Shown: positions 1-9,519, counted from the first letter of the stretch. The stretch is DNA of 64,000 nt from Brumimicrobium salinarum (GCF_002844555.1 NZ_PJNI01000008.1:154175-218174), one strand, 5' to 3'. Made by a program: numbers and translations. Notes: a model not told the origin generated them from the sequence alone.

Positions 1-393
1 TATTCCTACAGCATAATACTCCCAATTGTTGTAGTGACCACATAGTACAATAACATCCTTACCTTGATCAAAATACTTATGCACTTCTTCTGGATTAATC
101 AGTGCACATCGTTCTTGAATGGCTTTATTGGATATGCTTAAAGATTTAGTGCTTTCCACCAGAAAATCTGCAAAGTGTTTATAAAATTTTTTTTCTATGT
201 CAGAACGTGCTTCATTATCCAATTCTGGAAATGAGTTTTTGAGGTTTTCGCGAACAACTTTTTTACGGTAACCAACTATGTAATAAAGGAGTAAGTAAAC
301 AAGGTCAGAAATAAAGTAAAGTACCTTGAATGGCAAATGCGATATAGGAATCACAATAACAAAATATACAAGGGCACTAATAAATTTCGACAT
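1..393 (-). CDS. Lysophospholipid/lipid A acyltransferase (LpxL/HtrB-like), N-terminal part
   Basis: The frame is open from an ATG at 393 to the window edge, giving the first 131 residues. An N-terminal hydrophobic segment is followed by the family's helical region and the catalytic-type block HYNNWE, whose His and acidic residue match the HX4(D/E) acyltransferase motif. Members transfer acyl chains to lipid A precursors or related lipids at the inner membrane. The C-terminal two thirds lie outside the window. Substrate is not determined; Bacteroidota often carry one such enzyme, and it could equally act on another glycolipid. Confidence 0.85.
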   Translation of the reverse strand, partial: MSKFISALVYFVIVIPISHLPFKVLYFISDLVYLLLYYIVGYRKKVVRENLKNSFPELDNEARSDIEKKFYKHFADFLVESTKSLSISNKAIQERCALINPEEVHKYFDQGKDVIVLCGHYNNWEYYAVGI

Positions 394-480
394 GCTCAAA
401 AATAATCTTCAAAAATAGTTTTTATCTACTAAAAAAGGCATAACTGACAAGTAAGTTTTTGTAAATTGTTAATTAAAACG

Positions 481-1431
481 TTAATTCATTCTTTTCATCA
501 ACAATTGATACAAAGAAAACATGGCCTCTATATCACTGATAAAAACTTTTTCTTGTGGCGAATGAACATGATCTTCTGGCGCACCAATAAAACACCAATC
601 AAATGGTAGGTCAGTATTTTGTAACATTGAACCATCACTTCCACCAGCAGATTCTACTTCAAGTTGATGTTTAATGTTGTTTTCTTTCGCGATTGCTAAA
701 ATTTTATTCAAATATGATCTTCTTGGAATGGCTTTGTCTCGCATAGAAATCGCTACTCCACCATTGTGTTGAATTCCATCTGTAACCCAAGTTATGTCTG
801 ATATCAACGCCTGACGCACATTGTAATTATCATATAGAAATCTCCCTAAAAAGCCAACAGATCCGCCACCATGCTCTTCATAAGTTGAAAATACAATAGC
901 TCCATTTTCTAAATTTTCAGCCAATGTTAAAGCATTTAATACACCTAAACGATTATCTAAGTAAGGGGTTTGAACATATTCTTCGGTACAATTAAAGTTA
1001 GGCTTGAATGACAAGTTCGTTCCTCTATCAATTGTTCGATCAGCAACACACTTTAGTTGTTGTTGTCCTTCATCATTTTCAATAATCATTAACTCAGTCT
1101 CAATCTCTCCTTGACTATCCTTCCCAACAAGTTGCATTCCGTCAATGGTTTTGGGACCGCCTATTTTAATAAGGTTGTTGTTATAACCAACGGTAAAACC
1201 AATTGTGTCGATATGCGCAAAAACAGCTGTCTTTGGTTTTCCGAAAATTAAAACAATTGCGTCTTGGAAATCATCACCAGTATGAACAGTCACTTCATGT
1301 TTCCAGGTGTTTTTGTGTTCATTGATATAGGATAATAGAAATGCTTTAATTTCTCCCTCGTCTCCAGATGTACCTCGGATCGATATAAGTTTTTCTAATA
1401 AATCTGGTTTAAAATGTGCCAATTTTTTCAA
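481..1431 (-). CDS. M42/M20-like metallopeptidase (aminopeptidase family)
   Basis: A 316-residue cytosolic protein with the expected metal-ligand series: AHID near residue 73, LDNR near 160, YEEHG near 185, SDITW near 212 and a C-terminal HVHSPQEKV. This matches co-catalytic di-metal exopeptidases of the M42/M20 type, which trim peptides from the N-terminus. No ATG fits the N-terminus; the frame begins at TTG (1429-1431). That start lies 23 nt inside the end of the upstream YigZ gene on the same strand, so translational coupling is likely. Exact subfamily and substrate are uncertain. Confidence 0.8.
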   Translation of the reverse strand: MKKLAHFKPDLLEKLISIRGTSGDEGEIKAFLLSYINEHKNTWKHEVTVHTGDDFQDAIVLIFGKPKTAVFAHIDTIGFTVGYNNNLIKIGGPKTIDGMQLVGKDSQGEIETELMIIENDEGQQQLKCVADRTIDRGTNLSFKPNFNCTEEYVQTPYLDNRLGVLNALTLAENLENGAIVFSTYEEHGGGSVGFLGRFLYDNYNVRQALISDITWVTDGIQHNGGVAISMRDKAIPRRSYLNKILAIAKENNIKHQLEVESAGGSDGSMLQNTDLPFDWCFIGAPEDHVHSPQEKVFISDIEAMFSLYQLLMKRMN

Positions 1432-2089
1432 TTTTTAATGATACGAATGTTTCTAATTTCGCCAAAAGTACATCACTAGCTTCAATTTTGATCGCAATTT
1501 TTAAATAACAATCATTTTCGAACTTCTGTTGTTGAATCGTTGCATCGCTTTCTTTTACCGTATCCATAATAAGCGGCATATCTGCATAATCAAAATACAG
1601 TTCAAAACGGTCCTTAACTACTTCTTCTATGATATTTCCATGCTCAATGGCTTCCTTTGCAGCGGTTCTATAAGCGTTTATTAAACCTCCAACTCCTAAT
1701 TTTGTTCCGCCATAATAACGAACAACACCTATTAAAACATTTGTTAAGTCAAAAGATTGTATTTGTCCTAAAATAGGAGCTCCTGCGCTGTTGCTTGGTT
1801 CTCCATCATCATTAACTCTATAAATGTCCTTCTTAATGCCAAAACGGTACGCATAACATAAGTGCCTGGCTTGATGGTGATCATTCTTCCATTTTGCAAG
1901 TAGCTCTTTAGCTTCTTCTTCATCTTCACACTTAATTGCAATTCCAATAAACTTAGAACCTTTTTCTTTGTAGAGACCTTCTGAAGTGCCTTTTAATGTC
2001 TTGTATGTTGTCGGTATTTTCAGTATTTTTGGATTTTGCACAAATATAATAAAGTAATCTTTGAATTTAATGAAACTAAGACTTTCCAT
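1409..2089 (-). CDS. yigZ: YigZ/IMPACT family protein
   Basis: The YigZ/IMPACT N-terminal domain is clear: SEGLYKEKGSKFIG, the basic HHQARHLCYAYR block, NDDGEPSNSAGAPILGQI and VVRYYGGTKLGVGGL, followed by the smaller C-terminal domain. The family is linked to ribosome or translation regulation. The start is doubtful. The only upstream ATG is at 2089, but a perfect -7 box (TATATTTG, minus strand, 2048-2041) lies inside that extension, so translation probably starts later; CTG at 2023 would give MKIPTTYK. The gene overlaps the following peptidase gene and shares a divergent promoter region with the lipoprotein gene at 2070. Confidence 0.9.
   Translation of the reverse strand: MESLSFIKFKDYFIIFVQNPKILKIPTTYKTLKGTSEGLYKEKGSKFIGIAIKCEDEEEAKELLAKWKNDHHQARHLCYAYRFGIKKDIYRVNDDGEPSNSAGAPILGQIQSFDLTNVLIGVVRYYGGTKLGVGGLINAYRTAAKEAIEHGNIIEEVVKDRFELYFDYADMPLIMDTVKESDATIQQQKFENDCYLKIAIKIEASDVLLAKLETFVSLKIEKIGTF
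2041..2048 (-). promoter_or_regulatory. -7 promoter element for yigZ
   Basis: Minus-strand TATATTTG matches the Bacteroidota -7 consensus TAnnTTTG. It lies within the longest possible yigZ frame, which argues that the true start is downstream of 2041. Confidence 0.6.
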
Positions 2090-2585
2090 TTCTCTCTTGT
2101 TTTTTGTTCTTCTTTTTGCTTGTCAAAAAAATGAACAATCATGCGCTGATGGAATACTTGATCCAGAAAAAGAAGAAAAGATAGATTGCGGCGGAGTTTG
2201 TCCACCGTGTAATTTTACACCTACTGAAGTTTCTAGTTTTTTAACGATGAAAATTAATGGAGTAAAAACAACTTTTGACAATAATACCTTACTTAAATCT
2301 CCAGAATTTATTTTATCTTTCAATAATGACACGATTGATGTAAAATTAAATTTCGGGAGTGGAGATTCATTAGGAGCGAGGGCTGTCAATGTTGTATACT
2401 CCGAAGCTATTTTTAATCAAGAAGCTTACCCAATACTAAACGACGGAATTGTTGTTTTTTCAGAAGTGAATACAACACAAAATGAATTATCAGGTTTTTT
2501 TAAGGCACGGTTTACAACAGGTAATACTTTAGATGATACTTTGCGAATAACTGAAGGAGAGTTTCAAAATATAAAATGGGAATAA
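2070..2585 (+). CDS. Lipoprotein of unknown function
   Basis: The protein starts at ATG 2070 (a TTG nine bases earlier is less likely) and is 171 residues. It has a short basic N-terminus, a hydrophobic stretch and a lipobox ending LLFAC, so Cys near residue 18 would be lipidated. The mature N-terminus carries a Cys-rich block, CGGVCPPC, of the kind often seen in Bacteroidota surface lipoproteins just after the anchor. The rest looks beta-rich. No function is recognised. It is divergent from yigZ. Confidence 0.8.
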   Translation: MKLRLSISLLFFVLLFACQKNEQSCADGILDPEKEEKIDCGGVCPPCNFTPTEVSSFLTMKINGVKTTFDNNTLLKSPEFILSFNNDTIDVKLNFGSGDSLGARAVNVVYSEAIFNQEAYPILNDGIVVFSEVNTTQNELSGFFKARFTTGNTLDDTLRITEGEFQNIKWE

Positions 2586-2588
2586 AAA

Positions 2589-2738
2589 ATGAATACTAAT
2601 TTTCAAATCATCATCGGTTTAGGGTTGCTAGGCATAACAGCTTACGATATTGTAATGTCAGGATTTCACTTTAAACATGCCATTTTTATTGGTATTGCTG
2701 CGTTAGCAATCGTTTCGGCAATTGCTAAGAAGCAATAA
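2589..2738 (+). CDS. Small two-helix membrane protein, 49 aa
   Basis: An ATG at 2589, three bases after the lipoprotein stop, opens a 49-residue frame ending at TAA 2736-2738. It is mostly hydrophobic, with two predicted membrane segments (about residues 5-23 and 28-45) and a basic C-terminus, AIAKKQ. Close coupling to the lipoprotein gene suggests co-transcription. No homologue is recognised; it is inferred from length, spacing and hydrophobic pattern only. Confidence 0.55.
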   Translation: MNTNFQIIIGLGLLGITAYDIVMSGFHFKHAIFIGIAALAIVSAIAKKQ

Positions 2739-2761
2739 GCGTTAAATTATACATTTTTAGC

Positions 2762-2794
2762 TTATAAAAAGGTTGATTTGAATCAACTTTATAA
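2762..2794. repeat. Inverted repeat upstream of the DAHP synthase gene
   Basis: The arms TTATAAAAAGGTTGATT and AATCAACTTTATAA are near-complementary around a TG centre. It may be a transcription stop for the small membrane gene or an operator in front of the aromatic amino-acid gene. It lacks a following T tract, so a simple terminator is less likely. Confidence 0.45.
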
Positions 2795-2831
2795 ACGCTT
2801 GAGTTGTTATTCATAAGAGGAGGAAAGAAAA

Positions 2832-3908
2832 ATGAAATTAGAATTAAAACATAATTTACGAAAATTTAACCGGCCATACTTGATCGCGGGTCCATGCAGT
2901 GTTGAAAGTGAAAAGCAAATCATGGAAATAGCTAATCAATTGGTTCAGTATAACAAACCAGCATTGCTTCGTGGTGGAATTTGGAAGCCAAGAACACGAC
3001 CGAATTCATTTGAGGGTGTTGGAGAGTTAGGTTTGCCATGGTTAGTCAATGCAGGGAAAGAGTATGGAATACCTGTAACAACAGAAGTTGCTAATGCAAA
3101 ACATGTTGACGCTGCTTTAAAGGCAGGTGTTGATGTTTTGTGGATAGGTGCACGTACTACCGTGAATCCTTTCGCTGTGCAGGAAATTGCAGATGCGATT
3201 AGAGGGACAGAGATTACTGTCATGGTTAAAAATCCAATTAATCCCGATTTAATGTTGTGGATTGGAGCTTTAGAACGTTTTCAGAAAGTGGGAATTTCCG
3301 ATTTGATTGCTATTCACCGAGGATTCTCTGTTTATAAACATCCAAAATATAGAAATGCTCCAAATTGGGAGATTCCTATTGCATTAATGGAACAAATGGA
3401 AGATATTCCTATAATTTGTGATCCTAGTCATATTGTTGGAAATAGAGATGGCTTGCTGAATGTTTCTCAAAAAGCAATGGATTTGAACTTTGCTGGATTG
3501 ATGGTTGAAACACATACTGAACCTGATAAGGCTTGGTCGGATGCTCAACAACAAGTAACTCCCAAAAAGTTACAGGAGCTTATCGGGAAACTTATTTTGA
3601 GAAAAGAGGATATTCAGCATGATAAAGACTTTATAGCCTTGCAAAGAAAAGAAATTGCAGCTATCGATGACCAAGTGTTTACATTGATGAAGAAAAGAAT
3701 GGAGATTGTTCGTCAAGTTGGTGATTATAAAAGAGAGAATGAGATAACAATTCTACAAAAAGAACATTGGACACAAATGATAGAGCAACGCCTCAAGCAA
3801 GCTGATGAATTAGGGTTGAGTAGAGACTTTATTCGTTTAGTTTTAGATGCAACACATCAAGAGTCTATTCGACATCAAACGAAAGTAATGAACCCCGAGA
3901 ATGAATAG
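2832..3908 (+). CDS. Bifunctional 3-deoxy-7-phosphoheptulonate synthase / chorismate mutase (type II)
   Basis: Residues about 5-255 form a type I DAHP synthase of the KDO8P-synthase-like subfamily: AGPCSVES, LRGGIWKPRTRP, WIGARTTVNPF, VMVKNPINPD, CDPSHI and VETHTEPDKAWSD. Residues about 265-350 are an AroQ-type chorismate mutase (RKEIAAIDDQVFTLMKKRME). The enzyme condenses PEP with erythrose-4-phosphate to begin the shikimate pathway and also converts chorismate to prephenate. This fusion is typical of Bacteroidota. An unusually strong Shine-Dalgarno-like AGAGGAGG (about 2816-2823) lies at good spacing before ATG 2832, which is notable in a phylum that seldom uses one. Confidence 0.96.
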   Translation: MKLELKHNLRKFNRPYLIAGPCSVESEKQIMEIANQLVQYNKPALLRGGIWKPRTRPNSFEGVGELGLPWLVNAGKEYGIPVTTEVANAKHVDAALKAGVDVLWIGARTTVNPFAVQEIADAIRGTEITVMVKNPINPDLMLWIGALERFQKVGISDLIAIHRGFSVYKHPKYRNAPNWEIPIALMEQMEDIPIICDPSHIVGNRDGLLNVSQKAMDLNFAGLMVETHTEPDKAWSDAQQQVTPKKLQELIGKLILRKEDIQHDKDFIALQRKEIAAIDDQVFTLMKKRMEIVRQVGDYKRENEITILQKEHWTQMIEQRLKQADELGLSRDFIRLVLDATHQESIRHQTKVMNPENE

Positions 3909-4196
3909 TTAGGCGATCATTTTAAAAATAAAGTTTCCAATCATTCCAAAAGCTGTGCTTAGAGCACCAATTGTAGCAATTCGAACGATCCATTTAGGTT
4001 TTCGGAAATATGCAGAGATCAAAAATATGATTGTTATAATCATTGTGATAACGCCTGGATTTAATAAAAAGGAAGTTAAAACATCGCCTTGAAGTAGCGC
4101 CAGAAATGAACGTTGTGTTCCACAGCCAAAACATTCTATTCCTAATGTAGACTTAAATGAACAGGGAAGTAATTGATCTACTTGAATCATAATCAA
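3909..4196 (-). CDS. DUF2752 family membrane protein
   Basis: A 95-residue protein with the DUF2752 signature GIECFGCGTQRS near residue 20, followed by two hydrophobic segments. Family function is unknown. It converges with the DAHP synthase gene, the two stop codons being adjacent. It is the last of three minus-strand genes encoding small membrane proteins, an arrangement (CCC-motif proteins followed by DUF2752) commonly seen in Flavobacteriia. Confidence 0.85.
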   Translation of the reverse strand: MIMIQVDQLLPCSFKSTLGIECFGCGTQRSFLALLQGDVLTSFLLNPGVITMIITIIFLISAYFRKPKWIVRIATIGALSTAFGMIGNFIFKMIA

Positions 4197-4212
4197 CTAA
4201 ATAATTCAATCC

Positions 4213-4572
4213 TTAAAGCGCAAAGCCTGTACCCAAGACAGCCATTGAGCTAATGCCTATAATCACTAAATAGTAAAGCAAAACTATAATGTATAGAGAT
4301 GATAAGGAAAGTCCTACAATAGCACAGATTTTACCAGCTTTAACTGATTGTATAGAACTCGGATCGTATTTCTGCTCATTTTCTTTAATGAGCTTATTTG
4401 CAGAGGAAGCGAGTGATAGAGCAATTATTCCCATGATTATTCCAGGAACCCCATAACAAAAACATCCGGGGATTATTGACAGTATTCCCAGTACAAGTAC
4501 GCCTGTACTGTTCGGTACCTTTTCTGTTCCTGAGTCAGGAATGTTGATTATTTCTTGATCTATTTCTTCCAT
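4213..4572 (-). CDS. CCC-motif-like small membrane protein (DUF4190-like)
   Basis: A 119-residue protein with a short polar N-terminus and three or four hydrophobic segments. The first ends in PGCFCYGVPGIIMGIIAL, resembling the CCC-motif membrane proteins of Flavobacteriia, with CFC in place of CCC. A polar linker leads to KAGKICAIVGLSLSSLY, which is shared with the adjacent upstream paralogue. Function is unknown; the location beside DUF2752 suggests a common envelope role. Confidence 0.7.
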   Translation of the reverse strand: MEEIDQEIINIPDSGTEKVPNSTGVLVLGILSIIPGCFCYGVPGIIMGIIALSLASSANKLIKENEQKYDPSSIQSVKAGKICAIVGLSLSSLYIIVLLYYLVIIGISSMAVLGTGFAL

Positions 4573-4641
4573 TATGAAAAATTTGAAAGGCGAAAATACA
4601 ATTTTTTGTTATCTTCTATTTTTTAATGTTGAGAAATTAAA

Positions 4642-4995
4642 TTACATGTAGTAATTTTCCTCTCCTAATAACGAAGCACTAAAATATAAAGCATATATCA
4701 TTAGACTAAAAAAGAAGAGAATTGATAAAATCAGTCCTATCATGGCACAAATCTTACCTGTTTTTAATCGATTCAAGGATTGGGTGTTGTATTGCATTGA
4801 TGTGGATTTAATTTGTTCTTGGCTTCCTGAAGCTAACGATAATGCAATTATACTTAATATTATACCTAATAATCCGAAAGAAAATGAACCAGGGAAAATA
4901 GACAAAATTCCTAAAACAAGAATTATTTTGCTGTTTGGAGCTTGCTTAAGCGTGTCCTGATGTTTCTCCGTTGTGTTTGCTTTGTGATTGTCCAT
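4642..4995 (-). CDS. CCC-motif-like small membrane protein, paralogue
   Basis: This is a paralogue of the adjacent 4213-4572 protein. Both share the pattern LVLGILSI-PG-F-GL-GI--IIALSLAS, a polar loop, and TGKICAMIGLILSI. Here the cysteine motif has decayed to SFSFG. The frame extends to 5073, but ATG 4995 (MDNHKANT) is the better start: it follows an A-rich leader and a near-consensus -7 box, and it leaves a normal short cytoplasmic tail. Function is unknown. Confidence 0.68.
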   Translation of the reverse strand: MDNHKANTTEKHQDTLKQAPNSKIILVLGILSIFPGSFSFGLLGIILSIIALSLASGSQEQIKSTSMQYNTQSLNRLKTGKICAMIGLILSILFFFSLMIYALYFSASLLGEENYYM

Positions 4996-5141
4996 GTCTT
5001 CTTTTTTTGCAAAAGATATGGATTTTCTTCTGATCTGTTGAGGTTGGCGTATTGAACCTGTAAAAAATGACATAATATTCTTTCGTTGACCAGATTGTTA
5101 AATTCGGAACGCAATCACACCGTTTTTCAACTTAAACTCAT

Positions 5142-5149
5142 TATATTTG
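5142..5149 (+). promoter_or_regulatory. -7 promoter element for icmF
   Basis: TATATTTG is a perfect TAnnTTTG match, 24 bases before ATG 5173. Its position rules out the longer frame that would start at 5086. Confidence 0.7.
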
Positions 5150-5172
5150 CGGGAGTTCATTATGACGAAATT

Positions 5173-8100
5173 ATGGAGAAAATAGCACCTTATAAAACAA
5201 AAAATAAAGTTAGAATTGTTACAGCAGCCTCGCTTTTTGATGGGCATGATGCAGCAATTAATGTGATGCGTAGAATCATTCAAGCTTCAGGCTGTGAGGT
5301 GATTCATCTTGGACACGATAGGAGTGTGGATGAGGTTGTAAACTGTGCAATTCAGGAAGATGTGCAGGCCATTGCAATGACTTCTTATCAAGGAGGACAT
5401 ACAGAATACTTAAAATACATGTATGATTTACTCCAAGAAAGAGGAGCACCACAAATTAAAATTTTCGCAGGTGGAGGAGGAACAATTCTCCCTGAAGAGA
5501 TTAAAGAATTGGAAGCTTACGGAATTGAGCGTATTTATCATCCAGATGATGGTCGTGAAATGGGACTTCAAGGAATGATCAATGATTTAATCGAAAAATC
5601 TGATTTTCCTGTTGGAGAAAATGTAAAAGTAGATCCGAAAACATTAAAGGATAAAAAAGATGCCGATATCGCTAAAGTAATTTCTGCTGCCGAAAATTTC
5701 CCAGAGGAATCTAAAGCACTATTGGATGAAATGCACGAATTAGCGGAGAAATCAAAAGTTCCTGTTCTCGGAATTACGGGAACTGGTGGAGCTGGAAAGT
5801 CTTCATTGGTTGATGAATTGGTGCGTCGTTTTCTAACTGATTTTGATGACAAACAAATCGCAGTAGTTTCTGTGGATCCTTCGAAAAGAAAAACTGGAGG
5901 AGCTTTACTTGGAGACCGTATTCGTATGAATTCAATTTCAAGTGATCGTGTTTATATGCGCTCTCTGGCGACAAGACAATCTAATTTAGCATTGTCGAAA
6001 TACGTTGCAGAAGCTTTATTGGTGCTGAAAGCCGCAGAATATGATTTAATTATTCTCGAAACTTCTGGAATTGGTCAGTCAGACACTGAAATTATGGACC
6101 ACTCTGATGCAAGTTTGTATGTGATGACGCCAGAATATGGTGCAGCTACACAACTTGAGAAAATCGATATGCTTGATTTTGCAGATGTGATTGCACTTAA
6201 TAAATTTGATAAACGTGGAGCTTTAGATGCTTTGAGAGATGTACGTAAGCAATACCAAAGAAATCACGTTCGCTTTGATGATGCAGTAGATGATATGCCA
6301 GTTTACGGAACAATTGCGTCGCAGTTCAACGATCCTGGAATGAATCAATTGTACAAAGTACTTTTGGAAACCTTAAATGAAAAAGCGGGAGCTAATTTAG
6401 AATCTACTTTTGAAATCACTGATGAAATGTCGGAGAAGGTTTTTGTTATTCCACCGGAAAGAACACGTTATTTATCTGAGATTTCTGAAAGCAATAGAAA
6501 TTATGATCGCTGGGTTGAAAATCAGGTGGCAGTAGCCGATAAATTATATGGAATTCAAAAATCAATTGATACCATTTCTGAAAGTGAGATGGAAGATAAA
6601 GATCGTTTGATAAAAGGATTAACGGAGACTTTTGAAAAACTTAAAATGGACTTGAACCCTCACAATTGGGAGGCTATCGAGTCTTGGGGTGATAAAGTTC
6701 AGAAATATAAAGATCCTGTTTTTACATTTAAAGTACGTGACAAAGAATTAAAGATTCAAACACATACAGAATCGCTTTCTCACTTACAAATTCCAAAAAT
6801 AGCTTTGCCAAAATATTCTTCTTGGGGAGATATTTTAAAATGGTTATTGCAAGAAAATGTACCAGGAGAATTTCCATACACAGCAGGATTATTCCCTTTC
6901 AAAAGAGAAGGAGAGGACCCAACAAGAATGTTTGCTGGAGAGGGAGGTCCAGAACGTACAAATAAACGTTTCCATTACGTGAGTTTAGGAATGCCAGCAA
7001 AAAGACTTTCAACAGCTTTTGACTCGGTAACGCTTTACGGAAATGATCCAGCAGATCGTCCAGATATTTACGGTAAAATTGGAAATTCAGGGGTTTCTAT
7101 CTGTTGTTTAGATGATGCTAAAAAACTGTATTCTGGTTTTGATTTAAGTGACCCGAAAACATCGGTTTCTATGACCATTAACGGTCCAGCGCCAATGTTG
7201 TTGGGTTACTTTATGAACGCAGCCATAGATCAGGCTTGTGAGAAATACATTAAAGCCAATGGACTCGAAAAAGAAGTACAAACAAAAATTAAATCAATCT
7301 TTGCTGAAAAAGGAACAGAGCAACCTGTTTATCAAGGTGACTTACCTGAAGGAAACGATGGTTTAGGATTGATGTTGTTAGGATTAACTGGTGATCAGGT
7401 TCTTCCAGCTGACGTTTATGCACAAATTAAAGCAGAAACACTTGCAGTGGTTCGTGGAACAGTTCAGGCAGATATTCTGAAAGAAGATCAAGCACAAAAC
7501 ACATGTATTTTCTCTACAGAATTTGCTTTGCGTTTAATGGGAGATGTTCAGGAATACTTTATCGAAAAGAAAGTACGTAACTTCTATTCAGTTTCTATTT
7601 CTGGATACCATATTTCTGAGGCTGGAGCCAATCCAATTACACAATTAGCTTTAACGCTCTCTAATGGGTTTACTTACGTTGAGTATTACTTAAGTAGAGG
7701 AATGGACATCAATAAATTTGGTCCCAATCTTTCTTTCTTTTTCTCCAATGGAATTGATCCAGAATATGCGGTTATCGGAAGGGTGGCTAGAAGAATTTGG
7801 GCGAAAGCGATGCGTGAGAAATACGGAGCAAACAAAAGAGCTCAAATGTTGAAGTACCACATTCAAACTTCTGGACGTTCTTTACACGCTCAGGAAATTG
7901 ATTTCAACGATATTCGTACGACGCTTCAAGCACTTTATGCAATTTATGACAACTGTAATTCATTGCATACAAATGCTTACGACGAAGCGATTACCACGCC
8001 AACAGAGAATTCAGTGCGAAGAGCAATGGCAATTCAGCTCATCATCAATAAAGAATTAGGTTTAGCGAAAAACGAAAACCCAATCCAAGGATCTTTCATT

Positions 8101-8553
8101 ATTGAAGAATTAACCGATTTAGTTGAAGAAGCTGTATTGACAGAGTTTGACAGAATTACGGAAAGAGGAGGTGTACTTGGTGCAATGGAAACAATGTATC
8201 AACGTTCTAAGATTCAGGAAGAATCATTGCACTATGAGACCTTGAAACACACTGGAGAATTCCCAATTATTGGAGTGAATACTTTCAAAAGTTCACAAGG
8301 TTCGCCAACGATTGTTCCTAAAGAAGTAATTCGTGCAACGGAAGAAGAAAAACAATACCAGATTAAGATGGTAAAAGAACTGCAAGAAGCAAGAAAAGAC
8401 GAGTCAGAAAAATGGCTCAACATTCTTCAAGAAGCGGCAGTCAACAATGAAAATATGTTTGATAAATTAATGGAAGCAAGTAAATATTGTTCTTTAGGGC
8501 AAATTACCAATGCTTTGTTTAATGTCGGAGGACAGTACAGAAGAAATATGTAA
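5173..8553 (+). CDS. icmF: Fused isobutyryl-CoA mutase IcmF (B12 domain, MeaB-like GTPase, mutase)
   Basis: A 1126-residue single-chain enzyme. Residues about 10-145 are the B12-binding domain with the base-off ligand motif D23-G-H25. Residues about 190-440 are the MeaB/ArgK-like G-protein chaperone with P-loop GTGGAGKSS (about 202-210). Residues about 550-1100 are the mutase TIM barrel ([14 protein letters not shown]). Phe574 (AGLFPF) and Gln775 (DQAQNT) stand where methylmalonyl-CoA mutases carry substrate-carboxylate-binding Tyr and Arg; that is the known marker of isobutyryl-CoA to n-butyryl-CoA specificity. The frame begins at 5086, but the promoter and the MEKIAPYKT start fix ATG 5173. 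The gene stands alone with its own promoter. Confidence 0.96.
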   Translation: MEKIAPYKTKNKVRIVTAASLFDGHDAAINVMRRIIQASGCEVIHLGHDRSVDEVVNCAIQEDVQAIAMTSYQGGHTEYLKYMYDLLQERGAPQIKIFAGGGGTILPEEIKELEAYGIERIYHPDDGREMGLQGMINDLIEKSDFPVGENVKVDPKTLKDKKDADIAKVISAAENFPEESKALLDEMHELAEKSKVPVLGITGTGGAGKSSLVDELVRRFLTDFDDKQIAVVSVDPSKRKTGGALLGDRIRMNSISSDRVYMRSLATRQSNLALSKYVAEALLVLKAAEYDLIILETSGIGQSDTEIMDHSDASLYVMTPEYGAATQLEKIDMLDFADVIALNKFDKRGALDALRDVRKQYQRNHVRFDDAVDDMPVYGTIASQFNDPGMNQLYKVLLETLNEKAGANLESTFEITDEMSEKVFVIPPERTRYLSEISESNRNYDRWVENQVAVADKLYGIQKSIDTISESEMEDKDRLIKGLTETFEKLKMDLNPHNWEAIESWGDKVQKYKDPVFTFKVRDKELKIQTHTESLSHLQIPKIALPKYSSWGDILKWLLQENVPGEFPYTAGLFPFKREGEDPTRMFAGEGGPERTNKRFHYVSLGMPAKRLSTAFDSVTLYGNDPADRPDIYGKIGNSGVSICCLDDAKKLYSGFDLSDPKTSVSMTINGPAPMLLGYFMNAAIDQACEKYIKANGLEKEVQTKIKSIFAEKGTEQPVYQGDLPEGNDGLGLMLLGLTGDQVLPADVYAQIKAETLAVVRGTVQADILKEDQAQNTCIFSTEFALRLMGDVQEYFIEKKVRNFYSVSISGYHISEAGANPITQLALTLSNGFTYVEYYLSRGMDINKFGPNLSFFFSNGIDPEYAVIGRVARRIWAKAMREKYGANKRAQMLKYHIQTSGRSLHAQEIDFNDIRTTLQALYAIYDNCNSLHTNAYDEAITTPTENSVRRAMAIQLIINKELGLAKNENPIQGSFIIEELTDLVEEAVLTEFDRITERGGVLGAMETMYQRSKIQEESLHYETLKHTGEFPIIGVNTFKSSQGSPTIVPKEVIRATEEEKQYQIKMVKELQEARKDESEKWLNILQEAAVNNENMFDKLMEASKYCSLGQITNALFNVGGQYRRNM

Positions 8554-8876
8554 GGTTCTATAATTTATTTTTTTAAACGTAGCGACGTAAGATTGAGCGT
8601 CGCTACGTTAAAAAATAAATCAAATGAAATGGTGCCAATTACAGAGGATTGATCTTTAAGGAATACGCTGAAATGGAGTACGTATTTATACGTCAGATTT
8701 TCATAAATTAATTAGAGTGTTCTAAAAAATACGTTTTCTTGTTTTTATTGATAGAGATTAGCTGTTTTAACGAAAATCGATCGTCTTTACATAGATTTTA
8801 AAAAAGACCAACCTAATGCAATATTTATTTCTAAAATGAAATTCAAAAAATAATTGTTTTATAACTTCTCACTTAC
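8554..8876. other. Intergenic region after icmF
   Basis: About 320 bases without a gene. It holds a strong hairpin at 8576-8609 (annotated separately) and the start of the promoter for the coiled-coil/zapA unit near its right end. I see no other structure or coding potential. Confidence 0.6.
8576..8609. terminator. Hairpin after icmF
   Basis: Perfect 12-bp arms AACGTAGCGACG and CGTCGCTACGTT flank a 10-nt loop, and the flanking T-rich and A-rich runs extend the stem. The position, 22 bases past the icmF stop, suits a terminator. No T tract follows the stem on the + strand, so it may instead be a palindromic repeat element. Confidence 0.55.
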
Positions 8877-8884
8877 TATCTTTG
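8877..8884 (+). promoter_or_regulatory. -7 promoter element for the coiled-coil/zapA unit
   Basis: TATCTTTG matches TAnnTTTG. A TTG at 8854-8856 sits about 20 bases upstream, where the -33 element is expected. ATG 8904 follows after 19 bases. Confidence 0.65.
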
Positions 8885-8903
8885 TAAGCAGTCGTATTTA
8901 TTT

Positions 8904-9197
8904 ATGGAAGATATTCAAAAAGTAATAACAGAAATTGAAATGAAGGTCGCTAAAATGCGTTCATCATTGAGAAGTGTAAATGCTGAGAATACAAAGCTTC
9001 AGGCAGAAGTTTTACGTTTAAATGAAAAACTTTCAGCTCGAGAAACTGAAGTTTTGGAATTTAAATCAAAATACGATCAATTAAAAGCGCATCAAGAACA
9101 GAATCATGTTGAGCAAGATTATCAACAGGATAAAAATGTTCAAATTGATGCATTAGTAAGGGAAATAGATGACTGTATAAGTCGATTGAAAGCATAA
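8904..9197 (+). CDS. Small coiled-coil protein upstream of zapA
   Basis: A 97-residue, highly charged, almost entirely helical protein. A heptad-like stretch (SVNAENTKLQAEVLRLNEKL) covers about residues 23-70, followed by a polar linker and a short C-terminal helix. No enzymatic motif is present. The stop is seven bases before the zapA ATG, so the two are probably co-transcribed. Its size, coiled coil and position recall ZapB-like partners of ZapA at the division ring, but sequence identity to ZapB is not evident; this role is an inference. Confidence 0.75.
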   Translation: MEDIQKVITEIEMKVAKMRSSLRSVNAENTKLQAEVLRLNEKLSARETEVLEFKSKYDQLKAHQEQNHVEQDYQQDKNVQIDALVREIDDCISRLKA

Positions 9198-9204
9198 TTT
9201 GAAA

Positions 9205-9489
9205 ATGGGTAAATTGTCAATAAAAATAGTTATTGCAGGACGTAACTATCCGCTGACCATCAATGAAGGTGAGGAGGAGTTCGTTCGCAAGGCTGTGGAA
9301 GACATTAACACTAATATTCAAAAGCTTCAAGAGAGTTATGCAGTAAAAGATATGCAAGATTTATTAGCGATGACTTCATTGCAATTGGCCACGCGTTCAA
9401 AACCATCACCCCAATCGGGAGATGCAGGTTTAGAAAAAGAAAAAATTCTTTCGGCGCTACAATTGCTTTCCAATAGCATTGAAGAGTAG
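9205..9489 (+). CDS. zapA: Cell division protein ZapA
   Basis: A 94-residue protein with the ZapA pattern: KLSIKIVIAGRNYPLTI (beta hairpin), GEEEFVRKAVEDINTNI (helix) and DLLAMTSLQLA, followed by a C-terminal helix. ZapA binds FtsZ and cross-links its filaments at midcell. I chose ATG 9205 over the TTG at 9199. It lies between a coiled-coil protein and RNase Y, an arrangement frequent in Bacteroidota. Confidence 0.9.
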   Translation: MGKLSIKIVIAGRNYPLTINEGEEEFVRKAVEDINTNIQKLQESYAVKDMQDLLAMTSLQLATRSKPSPQSGDAGLEKEKILSALQLLSNSIEE

Positions 9490-9519
9490 TTTAATACGTC
9501 TTGTTTTTTAATAAATGTT

